Below are positions 32,561 to 44,661 of a DNA stretch of 64,000 nt, in pieces (the stretch's first letter is position 1; each line of letters begins with the position of its first letter). Source of the stretch: Cepaea nemoralis (lineage: Eukaryota; Mollusca; Gastropoda; Stylommatophora; Helicidae); NCBI GenBank assembly GCA_014155875.1, contig JACEFZ010003474.1, positions 380,501-444,500 on the forward strand, read 5' to 3'. A program made the translations under genes and the position numbers. The notes under the pieces are model-generated. The model searched no databases, was not told the origin of the DNA, and was given only the letters and a program-made list of their open reading frames with translations.

Positions 32561-32868
32561 GAAGTCAACATTTTAATCCAACTGACAAGCGTACGGGATG
32601 AACCCGCTGTCTCGGCATCTTCAGTTGGACTTACGTTGTTCAGAAAACGAGGACAATTTTCTGGCACATCCCTCCGACGGCATGGGTCAGTTCATGTGTT
32701 GACTGCCTTCCCTGCAAGATTGTCAAGAATTTATACAATGTCGTTAACCTCTTGGCCAGCTAATGGAGATAAAAATGCATGTGAAGATTCCATATGCAGT
32801 AGAAATCCATGTGAAGATACTACATGAAATTCATGTCAACCTGTCATTAATCACCTCTGATGCCTTCA

Positions 32869-32894
32869 CCCCCCCCCCCACCCCCCCCCCCCCC
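32869..32894 (+). repeat. Poly-C tract
   Basis: About 25 C with one A. Confidence 0.9.
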
Positions 32895-33005
32895 ATGGCC
32901 TAGACTCCGAGATGGACAGAGCCTAAAATATGTAGCTAGAACATTTGCTAGGAAGTAAAGGCAGTCGGCGAGATATTGACATCACACATCGTTTGTGGGT
33001 CTAAA
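32895..33005 (-). repeat. SINE-like family B partial copy
   Basis: CATGGCCTAGACTCCGAGAT, ATTTGCTAGGAAGTAAAGGC and GACATCACACATCG correspond to the complement of the family core. Confidence 0.55.
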
Positions 33006-33534
33006 CATCAGGGACTAGTGTCATATCCCCAGTAGACTTTATGTCGTGACAAGACGTCCTTGACGTACATATAACATCAGCAGATTGACCGGAAAGGGGA
33101 TTATTAAGCTGTACCGTCGTGCTGACAGACCAATAGTGCTGGATACCCATTGCAGTCGGTCTTCGCTGCGAAGACTGCAAGAGATCCAATCAATCTTGTA
33201 AGCGTTTGTTAGAATTCCCGATGAACAACTAGTGGAAGATGATGTCAATTCTGCTGACAGCCGACTGACTTTATTTTATAGGCGACCTAGGCAGAGATAA
33301 AGTCAACACTTGCTTCTCGAAACGTCCCAAATTGCGGCCAGCGTGCAGTCAGCTGACAAGTACAGCAGTTGGAAATTCCATTTCAAAACTGTGGCCTAGA
33401 AACCCGATTTGAAACTAGGTCACCTATCACTAGATAAACAGTAGACCATCTACACAGTGTGCAGGCTGCCTTATGATGTGTTGCCCCAGTTCCACGAGTG
33501 CCGCTTGTAGGTGGGTAGAGCTAATCTTAAAAGT
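33006..33534. other. No gene seen
   Basis: Mixed intergenic sequence without a supported feature. Confidence 0.5.
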
Positions 33535-33765
33535 TTGTTGCATGTCCTTTAAAGAACTTTGCAATCAACCCCAGCATTCATTGACTGCGATTTACTAGGC
33601 AATATTAGTTCAGTAGTTTTGCCATAGCTGTCTGAACGACCGACGCCTCAAACCATGGAAATCAACGCAAAGCAGTCGGTTTCCAAACCTTCCGCGGCTG
33701 ATTTCAAACCTTCGACTGGCTATGTCTGGGAATTATGAAACTGCGCTTCTCACTATTCCCTAACG
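33535..33765 (+). repeat. SINE-like family A, best-preserved copy
   Basis: GTTGCATGTCCTTTAAAGAA, CAATCAACCCCAGCATTCAT, GATTTACTAGGCAATATTAG TTCAGTAGTTTTGCC, GAACGACCGACGCCTCAAAC, ATCAACGCAAAGCAGTCGG and AAACTGCGCTTCTCACTATT are all present in order. Confidence 0.88.
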
Positions 33766-34197
33766 AGCTTATCTTACCCATAAGTACCTGATACTAACTC
33801 TAACAAGTTCCTTGGTTTTCCAGGGAAAACACGAAAGTTTAAAGATTCAAAATGAGACAAAATAGGTATGTTGAGATCCTGTAGAGAAAAAAAGTTCAAA
33901 TAGTGACCCCTTCTAGTTCCTCCATTTCATTTCATTTTCTAACGGAGCATAGGCCCTCAGCCAACTCCTGCCAAGCCCTTTGCAGACTAGTACATGATTG
34001 GTCAGGGTTTGCAGCTAAAGTTCTCTACTGTTTGCGATAGCCGGTCTCATGCCAACCCTCCGTAGTTGCCTTTTACGCCATACACGGGAGGTTTCAGTGT
34101 GACTATCATTTGCTTCCTGTATGGCTCCGTCACACAGAGGCGTAGTTGGTCCTATCTGAGCTCACTGCGGCTCTCTTTGAGAATCATTAACTGATTA
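33766..34197. other. No gene seen
   Basis: Non-coding. It could be the 5' part of the family F repeat, but no second copy in this window confirms it. Confidence 0.4.
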
Positions 34198-34505
34198 CTT
34201 GCCGTGGGATGATTAATCGTCTTAAGCGACTTCCCGTATCTGCCATGAGCTTATATATCGCCGAAATGTTGCCATTGCGTTATAATACAACACGTATGCT
34301 ACCATACAGAGAGAATAACAGAATCCATGTGAATCACGACATATGAAGCCCATAAACTGGCACACTCCCGCTGTTTATGCTTCACCTCGACACCGCAAGG
34401 TACAAGAGGAACGAAATGAGATGAGATGATGAATGTGCTACCACGTTAACAACTTTTATGTCATAACTGTGAGACACGCGTACTTCCCATTTTCCGCCAT
34501 CCATT
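34198..34505 (+). repeat. Dispersed repeat family F, copy 2 (with about 170 bp of extra sequence)
   Basis: GTGGGATGATTAATCGTCTT AAGCGACTTCCCGTATCTGC matches 29922, then unmatched sequence to about 34435, then GTGCTACCACGTTAACAACT TTTATGTCATAACTGTGAG resumes the match. Confidence 0.7.
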
Positions 34506-34719
34506 CTTTGGTTTTTGGGTATCGTGATGGAGGGCATCAGTAACCAATCTGCTCCCTATCTCTGTCCTTTGCAACACGCACAGGTGTTGACGTACTGCAT
34601 CTTGTTCATCCTTTAATGTTATCAGTCCAGAATTTTCTGTCTTCATCTTTTGCGTTTTCCCCCAACTGTTTCCTGAAGGATTAAATATGAGAGGGTGACA
34701 TGACGTTTGATGTTTAATA

Positions 34720-35195
34720 CTGGAATATCTTCAGTTTATGTCAAGCCATTTTCTGTGTTTATAAGTTCAATATAACCATAATCATTCGCTCTTTCAACTG
34801 GTCTAGGCGTTCGTGTCTCGTCATCTATCTCGGTCTTTGGTGTTCTGGAGCAACTCTGGTGATAATATACTTCCATGCCAACGTCTCAGTCTATTCAGCA
34901 TTATTTCTCTTGGTCTGCTTTTGTCTCTTTTCCCACAGGTCTTTCCAGCTGTCACGTTGTTCTCCACTACCCCTCTCCTCATAACATGACCAAAGAAAGC
35001 TGTTTATTTCTTTCTTGTTGTTGTATATAATGTTCTAGTCTCATAAGCCTCTTCCAGGAAATCGTAAGTTACTTTGGCAATCCAAGATTTTTGCAACATT
35101 CGTCTGAAGAACCACATCTCCGTTGCTTCTAAGTTCTTCCTAATTTGTTCGTGGTTAAGCATGCAACCTAACAATCAGCCGACACCCTTTGGGAG
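34720..35195 (-). pseudogene. Decayed RTE-type retrotransposon C-terminal region
   Basis: The minus strand reads LEATEMWFFRRMLQKSWIAK then VTYDFLEEAYETRTLY, AFFGHVMRRG, VTAGKTCGKRDKSRPRE and LNRLRRWHG, with later stops. These are the standard C-terminal blocks of RTE-like elements. The LTR element at 35208 begins right at its edge, so that element may have inserted into this relic. Confidence 0.75.
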
Positions 35196-35202
35196 AAGGT
35201 AT

Positions 35203-35207
35203 AAAGG
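35203..35207 (+). other. 5-bp target-site duplication, left copy (AAAGG)
   Basis: AAAGG immediately precedes the 5' LTR and occurs again at 60208-60212 immediately after the 3' LTR. Confidence 0.85.
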
Positions 35208-38200
35208 TGTAGCATGATGGAACAGAGTCCCCATTTCCAGTCCGACACATTTCATAAATATACTTTGAGTCTTAACAGGGACCATCCCAAAATAAGGGCT
35301 ATTCTTGGATCGAAGGTTCCAGAACGAGTTGGGGGAGGCGGCGGTATGCACTTGTCTTATGATTGGTTCATAAATAATGAGCCCACGCTATTCCTGGGCC
35401 ATATTTTAAAATCTAATTAGTAGGAGCGGGAATTTCACCAGGAGCGGTCGCTAGAGTGATGTGATGACCCAACAATGCCCTTGTAGATTCAATATATTGT
35501 TCTCTGGACAACAGGTACCACTTTAAAACATACTTTAATGTTGTGGCTAAACCTAATGTACGAAAGAGAAGAATATAAGAGTATTTTATGAATAATGTGT
35601 GAAAGTGGAAAACCTAACTTCTGTGCGCCAGAATTCTGAATATTGCTTCTTCAACCTTGACACGTCTTTCACGCTGTATACTCCAGGTGCATATCAATCC
35701 CTTGTTGTGACTGGTTGCGTATGCTTGAGGAATGTAGTACACTCATGCAGATTCGCAAACCAAAACCCCTTGTGCATTCTACATGCCTAGGATGACTTAT
35801 TCTTAAACCAACTGTACCTTTGCTCTCGTGCGAGTTAACAAATGGCAGTCTGGATTGGAATGAGTGATGAAACATGTACAAGTTCCTTTGTAAAAACGCA
35901 GAGATTGATGGAGTGAGTGAGTGGGTGATTTAATAAATAGCCTCTCACATTAGTGGAAGGAAAGATGCTTCAAATATCCATATGTAAACAGGACGGTGAT
36001 GGCACGCCAGAATTGCTAAGTCCATGTGATGCCTGGTTGCTATAAACTCAAGAGAATTACTATAATTTCTCTTTGAAGTATTACACTGTTACCTCTACTG
36101 TTGGATGGTTCATATAAACTAGTTCCTCAGAGAACCATAGGTGTGTGAACCTGTGTTTTAGTTGGCTGAATATAATGTATGGCTCATGCAAACTTACAAG
36201 GACTAAACATGTTTTTCCACATATGTGCTTGGTGCATATGTGAACTATTGCTATGCAATTGAGCTTCTGTTACCTACTGTGGACATTACTCAGTGGGGAG
36301 AGAGCACATGATGATGATAAAGATGATGTACCTGTGAGTCAGGTCTGTCTGAGAAAAGGGGTGAGGTCTGGCATTGCTGTGTGAATATGGAATAAGACAT
36401 TCATGCACCAACATCACAGCCATAGGAATGGATGTCTGGTCTGCTAATTGGGTAAATGCCATTAGTTAATACATAATGCATATTGCAGTTGTAAATGCCT
36501 ATTTTCCATTTCCCTTCACAATGCCTGTCCCATGTTGCTATGTCACAATGATTGCTGTACTGTGTCTGGTCCTCCTTGTGCCCAGGTCTACTGTGGTTCA
36601 AACATGGTGGAACTTAGACCACATAAATGCTTGTAATTGTGTTAAGCTACCCTGTCTCAGCATATGGTCTTGTGATTACCACAGTACATCAGAGTGAAAT
36701 TCACTACATCATCAACCTTAACCTTCCCCATCTCCATCTGTGTATGTTAATGTATGATAACATCATCTTTTAACACATGTGAAGAGATGTTGTGCCATTC
36801 TATATATCCACAGAGAACAGGAGGATGGAGGAGAGGCATCCATATATCATCTGGGAAAACTAACCAGTAGTCCCAGAATCCAGAACCAACTCTCTATAAG
36901 TGAAATCTGCTAGAACCCACAACATGGGAATTTCCTAGAGACTTTCAGCTCAGCTCTCAAACAGCTGGATATAAAAGAAAGAGAGAAAAACAGTTCTGAA
37001 GACTTCAATAATAAGAAGTACAATGATCATTAATCAAATGTCATCTGAGAAAGAAACAACAAGTCTGGTTGTTAACCCCATTCAAGACAACTTGTGAAAT
37101 GACTGGTGCAATGGATTGTTTAGCTAGGACTTATCTTGGTTAATCTCCAGCCTGGTGCTCACAGTGTTGAAGAATGTGACTTGAGGTGTAGGTGAGATTG
37201 GACTGACTGAGGGGCTGCAGTATATTGGATTTTGTTCCTATCTCTGGGTTTCTTCAGCAAGTCATGTTCTGCATGTACCGAGTATACATCTCCCAATGTC
37301 AGGAGAGTGTTATCCTCAACTTTTGAAGTATCCCGGTATCAGCATTCACAGACAGTCTGGTCAACGGTGAGAGACAGTATCATATCATCCTACCAATTCT
37401 TGTCTTCAAGAGGAATGAATCTGCCATGAAGCTTATTTTGGGAAAGCTGCTAACTGGAGCTAGTCCAACATCCATGCTGATGATAAAAGGATTCAACAGA
37501 CCCAGAACAGTAGTTTCTTCCTTGAGTTGCCCATGGATAGGATTTCCTAAATTCCCAAGAGACATGAGATGAGGATAGAGATAGATACTGTAAACAGAAT
37601 GGTGTAGTGGTACTTAGAGAGGAGAGGTGGATAAGAGTTATTAGTTGGTGGAGTATTGGAGAGGTGGTGTATCATGTTATCTGCATGCATGTTAGCATAT
37701 TTGTACATTGTGTATGTACCTGTTGAGGTGTTGACATGACAAATGGGATGAACAATGGTCATCACTAACTAGACTCACCATCAGCTCAATAAACAGTATG
37801 ATTGAACCAGTGTTTCAAGTACATGTCCCCAGTGAATTTCTTGTACAGTTGCTGTCAAGTGTTGTCTCTGGTGACTGTCTTAAGTGCTGTGGTTGGTTAT
37901 ACATATTGTGAAAAGTCCTGTATAGATGTTGTCAGGTATCTCATGATGTCTATCTTGTACACTTGTGGTGTAAACCAATTCCTTGTGAGTGTATGTTCCA
38001 CTTTTGTCAAGAAACTGTCATGTAGATGTCCTGTCCAACAGATGTAATGTACAGTTATTGTTGAAGTTTGTTTGTCTGCAAAAATTGAAGGACTACTTGA
38101 ACTGATATAGGTCATACTGACAAAATAAAGAAAGAAGAGATCTAGGTGACGGACGAACAGCACACTGTCAACAGTATAATGAGTGAGAGGGATCCTCAGT

Positions 38201-38480
38201 TGTACAGGCGCTAATAGTTCAGATCTTTTCTGGCCTTAAGGGAACCTTTTACTTCTTTTATAAATTTCTGTGTAGATACATAATAGTCTCACAGTGGGGG
38301 TTGAGCCAAAGAAAAATGGTTCTCCAAAAAGGCTATTGCGGGAATGTTTAGCTCATTTGAGTGACCTCTAGACAAAACGTGCTAAATCATATCCTTTATC
38401 TTGGTATTTATTATTCAAGATATATCTCCAGAGAACACTACAACTAGGTCCTCTGGCAACTCAATCTACAACATGTCACA
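35208..38480 (+). repeat. 5' LTR (3,273 bp), uninterrupted
   Basis: Begins TGTAGCATGATGG and ends CAACATGTCACA. A candidate promoter TATAAAAG lies at 36970-36977 and AATAAA signals at 37788-37793 and 38124-38129, an order consistent with U3-R-U5. Several frames of 60-88 codons have no known motifs. Position 35873-35878 (CATGTA) is the empty counterpart of the nested element's insertion site. Confidence 0.88.
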
Positions 38481-41400
38481 TAACTGGGTGGCTCTTTCCG
38501 GGATATCTTCTTCTTCTTCGTTCATCCGGAGTTTTTTTTCCGGATGTGATTGCGTTGTGCCTGTTTACAGCAGAGCTGCGTTCTTGCGCCGTTAGGCCGA
38601 CACATCCGACTTCTGCGGGCATTTGTTGACCGGGTTAACCTTCCCGGTTTCCGGGATATAGACCCTGTGAAAACCTGGCACATAACTGGGTGGCTCTTTT
38701 CGGGATATAGACCCTGGGAAAACCTGGTCACATAACTGGTTGCTCTTTCCAGGCTATAAACCCTGGGAAAAAGAACACTCGTCTCGGATTTAAACCCTGG
38801 TAATAACCTGCTAGGGGCTCACATACCTGTTGCCCTGATGACGGGATACAAACTTTGGGTATACCCTGCATAAGACTCACTTTTGGGATCTCTATGTTGG
38901 TATTAAAATCCGGGGTGACCTCTCGCAAATCAGACCCAATTCTTGAAGTTTTTATGGTGTTGTTTAATGGACCCTGTCTCTTATATGAGGGCAACTGTCC
39001 AGACATGTAAACCCACAATAAATCTCTAGAAGGTTTGATTTCATTAATAGTGATAATATTGCATGTATCACTGTTTTAATATATCAGTTAGGAATTCAAT
39101 GTAGCAGACTCAAATGATGTATAAATATCTTATGGGTCAACATAATTGCTTGTATCCATGATATTTGTTTTTCTCAGAATGAATTGATTATTGGCTTGTC
39201 AATAATGTTGTATAATTTTGTGCATGCTGGTTGTTCAATATATGTATCCAAAAATTAAGGTACCTGAAACACCAGAGAACACAAATTATTTTAAATATAA
39301 CTGAGACAGCTATTACAGGGGGAAATTCATTTTTGTCCCTGAAATTAGGACACTGGATCCAGTAGATAATATGGGGCCTACTCCATCCCAAAATTTAATT
39401 GCTGGCATGGGTGAGAGAGGGGAAATATTGTTGTAACTACAACATTTTTAATGTCACCACATCACATACAATAACAACTCCTTATATTCTCTTCTCCCCA
39501 TAACATGCTTGCAACACTGAGAGCAGAGAGTGTGAATCTTGATGGAAAATTTGGGCAACCATTAAGACACCTCACTAATAATCTCTCTCGGTGATAGTCA
39601 GTATTCGTACCGGCTAATGTCCAGTGTCGATTCGACATCTGGGTTTATTCTTCGGTTGTGTAATCTTGTCGGTAGCCCTGATCAAGCTGCTGAGAAAGTG
39701 AACACAATTGAAATCTCCAGGAGAAACATCCTTATCAACTCCGTCACTTGCCATTTCTGAAGTAGTGGTATTTTTAAGCGTACTTGATACGTAATGGACG
39801 AGATGAAGGGAAAATTCTACCTGATGTCATGGGCGGTCATACAAACCCGACCACAGTCTGGTGTCTATAAGACATTAGTCTATTGTTCGATGATGTAATC
39901 TCTCTGGTGCACTAGGATCCACGTCACCAGGAGTTAACTCATTGAATCTCCAGGAAGGCCATCAAAATAACTGGACCCCTAGCCATTCATATGGAAGTGG
40001 AGAGCATACGCAAAGTATGTGTCCAGGAAACGATGGATAACCAACCTGATGTCATTGGCATATCATACGACTAGGAGCACATCATGGACAACCTGAAAAA
40101 TTTCATGAAGAGATATAACAGGATCCGTCTCCGACGTCGGACGTCAATGTATCCTCCGTTGAGAAAGCGTTTCTGCCTTTAAAATGGTGGAGATTAAAGG
40201 ACGGACAAAGTTGAGAACAACTGATGTCTTTCCCCTTTTTCATTCTCAATTGGGAAGACCTTTCTGCCTGGAAAAATGGTAGGAATGTAATAAGGATTAC
40301 TGTCTCTAAACAGTTAACTCTTATATGGTAGAGCTCACTGCAATTCCAGCAGCGGACACTCTATACACAATGTCTGCGAAAGTGGACTAACGAAAGATCA
40401 GTTTTAAACAGCTGACTCCTTTCAAGATAAAGATCCCTGCAAGTCAGCAGTCGACTCTTTATATAATAAGAACAATGCATTATGCAGTGGAATCTTATAT
40501 TATTACTGAGATGCGAGGTATATTCACAGGACCTGGCCAGGCCTATCCTCAAAGTCAGTAAAAATTGGCTTCCAAAATTCCAGTCAATATTGGTAACTAA
40601 GAAGCTAACCCACATAATCACACACATTCAAAGGTAGCTGTGATAATGACGAACTTCTCTGTGCTGAGAGGATTCGCCCAATTCGCCAAAGTAAACGTTT
40701 TGCTCATGTGGGAGAGAAAGAACGGATACTTGCCAGTCACTCAAAAGCACTTAGCTAAAGCATGGCTGAAGACAACTAGTTGGAACCTCCACCTGGAATT
40801 CTATATTAGTAGTAGTAGATGTCACAGTCTAACTGCATCTACAAAATTCAGTTGCTACGTTAGAAAATAGAGCAACTAAGGAGAGAAAATGCTGTCACTT
40901 CTCACAACACATCAAAATAGAGGCATAACGGAAGGAGAGAATCTCAACCGACAAGCACCTCTAAATCTATGGTAAGACTACAGAAATAAGTCAAGGAAAT
41001 ATAATGGGAAATTGCTACCATCTGCAAACACAAGAGGCTTATTGGAAAGGTAGACCCTGTGTCCAACGCTAACCAAATCTGCTCTAGTAGGTTTTAGTCT
41101 CAAGTTCTGCAGCGGCTGCTATAGTTCACCCGGAAGAGATTGTATTTGCTCCGGTGATGATCAACAATTTTAACCCAGTTCCAAATGCCAAGATTACTGT
41201 TGGAGAAAGTGTTCAGTTAAATACACTCTCGCAGGATTATCATTTTCCAGTGGCGAATGGAAGAATGAAGTTCTGATAAGGTGAAATGTTGAGAGATACA
41301 TGGAATGCAACCATTCTCTCTAAACGTCATCTGGAAGTTGGCTTAATTGCAAAGCCATTACTTCACATAATGAATCTCTATGGAACATTCATACATTACG

Positions 41401-41774
41401 AGATGGTGTGACTCAGAGAGATCATTTATCACAACAGGAAATATAGCAAGGATGTCAGCAGTGGAACACTGTCAGAGGTAAATAGAAGAGCAGTTCACAG
41501 ATGAGTGGAGTCAGGACTCCTGATGCTCCCAGTGACTTAAAGGAACATAATGCAGGGCTAACTTCATGGTCTTTGCGTTTGCCACCAAATTCATCAACAG
41601 ATGCAATGTTGGGGCAGATTTTTTTTTAAGGAGAAAAATCACTTAGTTCCAAATGTACTACTCTAGTAGGGTAAAGGGAGACAGGGAGTAATTGACAAAA
41701 CCACCTAAGGGATCTGGAAACTGTGGATTCTGTGATCATCTGTCATACCTATGAAAGATCTAAGAGAGGGGCCA
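38481..41774 (+). other. Non-coding interior of the LTR element
   Basis: No frame exceeds about 96 codons and none shows retroviral-type motifs. The first 300 bases contain three copies of a short block, CATAACTGG(G)T(G)GCTCTTT followed by CCGGGATAT-like text (38477, about 38681, about 38731), so the LTR-interior junction is itself repeated. TGG soon after the LTR could begin a tRNA primer site, but I cannot match it to a particular tRNA. An exact tandem (AGT)n occurs near 40806. Confidence 0.7.
41751..41774 (+). promoter_or_regulatory. Candidate polypurine tract
   Basis: GAAAGATCTAAGAGAGGGG is followed by CCA and then the 3' LTR start TGTAGC at 41775. A purine run in this position primes plus-strand DNA synthesis in LTR retroelements. 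Confidence 0.65.
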
Positions 41775-42445
41775 TGTAGCATGATGGAACAGAGTCCCCA
41801 TTTCCAGTCCGACACATTTCATAAATATACTTTGAGTCTTAACAGGGACCATCCCAAAATAAGGGCTATTCTTGGATCGAAGGTTCCAGAACGAGTTGGG
41901 GGAGGCGGCGGTATGCACTTGTCTTATGATTGGTTCATAAATAATGAGCCCACGCTATTCCTGGGCCATATTTTAAAATCTAATTAGTAGGAGCGGGAAT
42001 TTCACCAGGAGCGGTCGCTAGAGTGATGTGATGACCCAACAATGCCCTTGTAGATTCAATATATTGTTCTCTGGACAACAGGTACCACTTTAAAACATAC
42101 TTTAATGTTGTGGCTAAACCTAATGTACGAAAGAGAAGAATATAAGAGTATTTTATGAATAATGTGTGAAAGTGGAAAACCTAACTTCTGTGCGCCAGAA
42201 TTCTGAATATTGCTTCTTCAACCTTGACACGTCTTTCACGCTGTATACTCCAGGTGCATATCAATCCCTTGTTGTGACTGGTTGCGTATGCTTGAGGAAT
42301 GTAGTACACTCATGCAGATTCGCAAACCAAAACCCCTTGTGCATTCTACATGCCTAGGATGACTTATTCTTAAACCAACTGTACCTTTGCTCTCGTGCGA
42401 GTTAACAAATGGCAGTCTGGATTGGAATGAGTGATGAAACATGTA
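41775..42445 (+). repeat. 3' LTR, left part (671 bp)
   Basis: Matches 35208-35878 at a constant offset of 6,567 bases and ends in CATGTA where the palindromic element begins. Confidence 0.9.
42440..42445 (+). other. 6-bp target-site duplication of the palindromic element, left copy (CATGTA)
   Basis: CATGTA occurs once in the uninterrupted 5' LTR (35873-35878) and twice here, at 42440-42445 and 57601-57606, exactly bracketing the insert. Confidence 0.93.
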
Positions 42446-42513
42446 AGTAGTAGGATACGTCCTAACTGATTAGTATTTCTGGATTGTGGTGCTGGATTGA
42501 CCCCAATCTAGCT

Positions 42514-42600
42514 GGGTTAGGGGTTAGGGGTTAGGGGTTAGGGGTAGGGGTTAGGGTTAGGGGTTAGGGTTAGGGGTTAGGGTTAGGGGTTAGGGTTAGG
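42514..42600 (+). repeat. Telomere-type repeats, left subterminal tract (87 bp)
   Basis: Mixed GGGGTTA and GGGTTA units. On the plus strand the G-rich strand reads inward. The matching tracts at the other two ends are about 107 bp (54332-54438) and 108 bp (57425-57532), which accounts for nearly all of the length difference between the arms. Confidence 0.95.
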
Positions 42601-43034
42601 TTTTTTTTTGGTCTTCTCCTAATTATACTTTCTGGATTGACCTCGCTGGATTTCCCCCAATCCAGGGCGGGTAGGGTGGGTATCTAAGTCATATGTAAGG
42701 GTTGATAATTCTAATAAAAGACATGTTTCTAAGGGCAGATAACTGAGTGTGTGTATAATATTTTAACTAATTTTAAAAAATAAATAAAAATAAATAACAA
42801 CCAAAGGCGCGCGGGGACGGTCGCAGGAGCGAGCGCGGCCGATCAGTCGCGTGGAGCGGTCGACCCAGTAAAACAGTGTCTTGTAGTACCCAAGTGGCCA
42901 GTTATTGCTGAGTGATCACTAGTCCGGTTATTGACGAGTACTGTGGTGGGGTTGGGTGGGTCGAAGCCTCGAGCCGCGCCGGGTGTCATATGAAAATTAT
43001 AATAAGTAAAAAGGTATATATGGCGTGTATATGA

Positions 43035-43245
43035 TCTGTAGTGGGTTCGTAGTGGCTTATAAACTATCATCATATAGATTAAACCTCTTCAAATGAAAAC
43101 CTTAAAACAGTAAAGATGACCGGTAGTAACGGATGTAAGGGGCATGGCTTAGTGTTATTCGTTGTTAAGGAGTAGGTGAGCGGAGAATTAGCTAGAGAAG
43201 TGCTTCTGAACATGTTAAAGGGGTGAGCGAGTGGCGAAGTGGCTA
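43035..43245 (+). repeat. tRNA-like/SINE-like unit 1 within the left arm
   Basis: Shares CTCTTCAAATGAAAACCTTA AA, GTAAAGATG and TATTCGTTGTTAAGG with 43437-43600. Position 43232-43242 (TGGCGAAGTGG) fits the polymerase III A-box consensus. Confidence 0.6.
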
Positions 43246-43436
43246 AATGAATGCGCCCGTTCCTTGATAAGAGCCAGGGTGATCGAGTGGAGAAGTGGGT
43301 AAATAATGGCATTGAGGTCTACCACTGACACATTCAACGCATAATGGCGGCGTCGGTAGTCAGAAGACCTAGGATATTTTCATTATATGTCTATTGTAAA
43401 GTGGTCGACTGTTTATTATAACGATAGTTTCTATTA

Positions 43437-43625
43437 TCTGTAGTGGATGGGACTTAAATACTATCATCATACCGTTTACAGCTCTTCAAATGAAAACCTT
43501 AAAAAGTAAAGATGGCCGATGGTTTTAGTGGGTATGACTTTGTGATATTCGTTGTTAAGGGGTGGGGTGAGTGGATGGGTAACTAGATAAACGCTTCCAA
43601 ACACTATCATCGGGTTCGAATCCCA
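43437..43625 (+). repeat. tRNA-like/SINE-like unit 2 within the left arm
   Basis: Diverged copy of unit 1, ending with GGTTCGAATCC at 43613-43623, a canonical B box. The A-box position is degenerate (GTGGATGGGTAACTAG). I see no complete tRNA cloverleaf. Confidence 0.6.
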
Positions 43626-43847
43626 GTGGGGCGGTCTAGTGGTAGAATAATATTTGGTTACTTAGTTGTAATTTCGAGCTATGGTGCTATTAACCCGGCT
43701 ATGTTTAGAAAAGGAGATGTGGTGTGCTGGCTGCGGAGTATGTTTAGGTGGTACCCCAGACACGGTGGAAGTGCTAGGTTCTAAGCTTGGAACTTTGTCG
43801 TTGGTAAAATTGCAGTCATCAACATGTGGGTCTCTAGTTGATCATGC

Positions 43848-43862
43848 GGGTTAGGGTTAGGG
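43848..43862 (+). repeat. Short internal telomere-type run
   Basis: GGGTTAGGGTTAGGG, with complementary partners at 53070-53084 and 56161-56175, next to a CG-rich CGCCGCGGCC block. Confidence 0.9.
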
Positions 43863-44661
43863 TCGCTTTGTCCGGCCTTGTCGCCGCGGCCACAAGTCCC
43901 ACCGGTGATGAAAAACACAGGCATCCGACTTCACAGCTTAACTTAACATAACATAAACGGGAGAACACAATATACCCATAACCTCAACAGGTGTTGCAAA
44001 AAATCAATACGCATCTTCATAACGGCTAATCCAGGGGATTATCATCCTCGTAATGACCAAGTCAGGTTAATAATATTTCTTATATCTCCGCCATTGCAAA
44101 TAGTTCGCGATATTAATAAAGGTTCATATAAAGGTTGGAAGGGGATTAAGAGATTAACACCTATTGTCGGGCCATCCAATAATAATTAATAACACTACCC
44201 TCGATTTTTCTCATAATTGCCGATTGGGGATTATGGGCTAGGTGTATGTGTCCTTATACAGTTAAAACAGGTGGTATGAGTAGGAGATATCACAAACAGT
44301 ATCAGCATGTGCCACTCTGATCTTAAATATCAGTAGTTCGTTATTCTTGTGACATTGAAAACGCTCGTGGTGTGAAGACGGATGGTGTACTATGTTATTG
44401 GGCGGTGTATATAGATTGACCAGTATGTGAAGTTGATAAGGTCACCCCCGTCAGCGCATCGTAGCTGTGTTGTGAATTGTCGCCTATTACATCCGGATGT
44501 GAAAATAACCAAAAATAGTTCACATCAACTCAATAGACATGCCTCTATATATCTGCACTGCGAACTTGGCTAGAGTCTACTTTAGGAAAGTATCGTGTAT
44601 CTGTGTATACGGGTTTACCACTGCTTATAGATGTGTGTAGTATTATTGGAAAGCGGCCGTT

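Noticed and set aside
40640..40870. 76-codon frame in the LTR-element interior as a gag remnant
   Set aside because: No zinc knuckle or capsid motif, and length and composition are ordinary for non-coding DNA.
42514..42600. A true chromosome end or chromosome fusion point
   Set aside because: The tracts are short, mixed TTAGGG/TTAGGGG, point inward and are part of a mobile element with target duplications on both sides.
43569..43623. Functional tRNA gene
   Set aside because: The B box is good but the A-box region is degenerate and no cloverleaf with an anticodon stem could be drawn.
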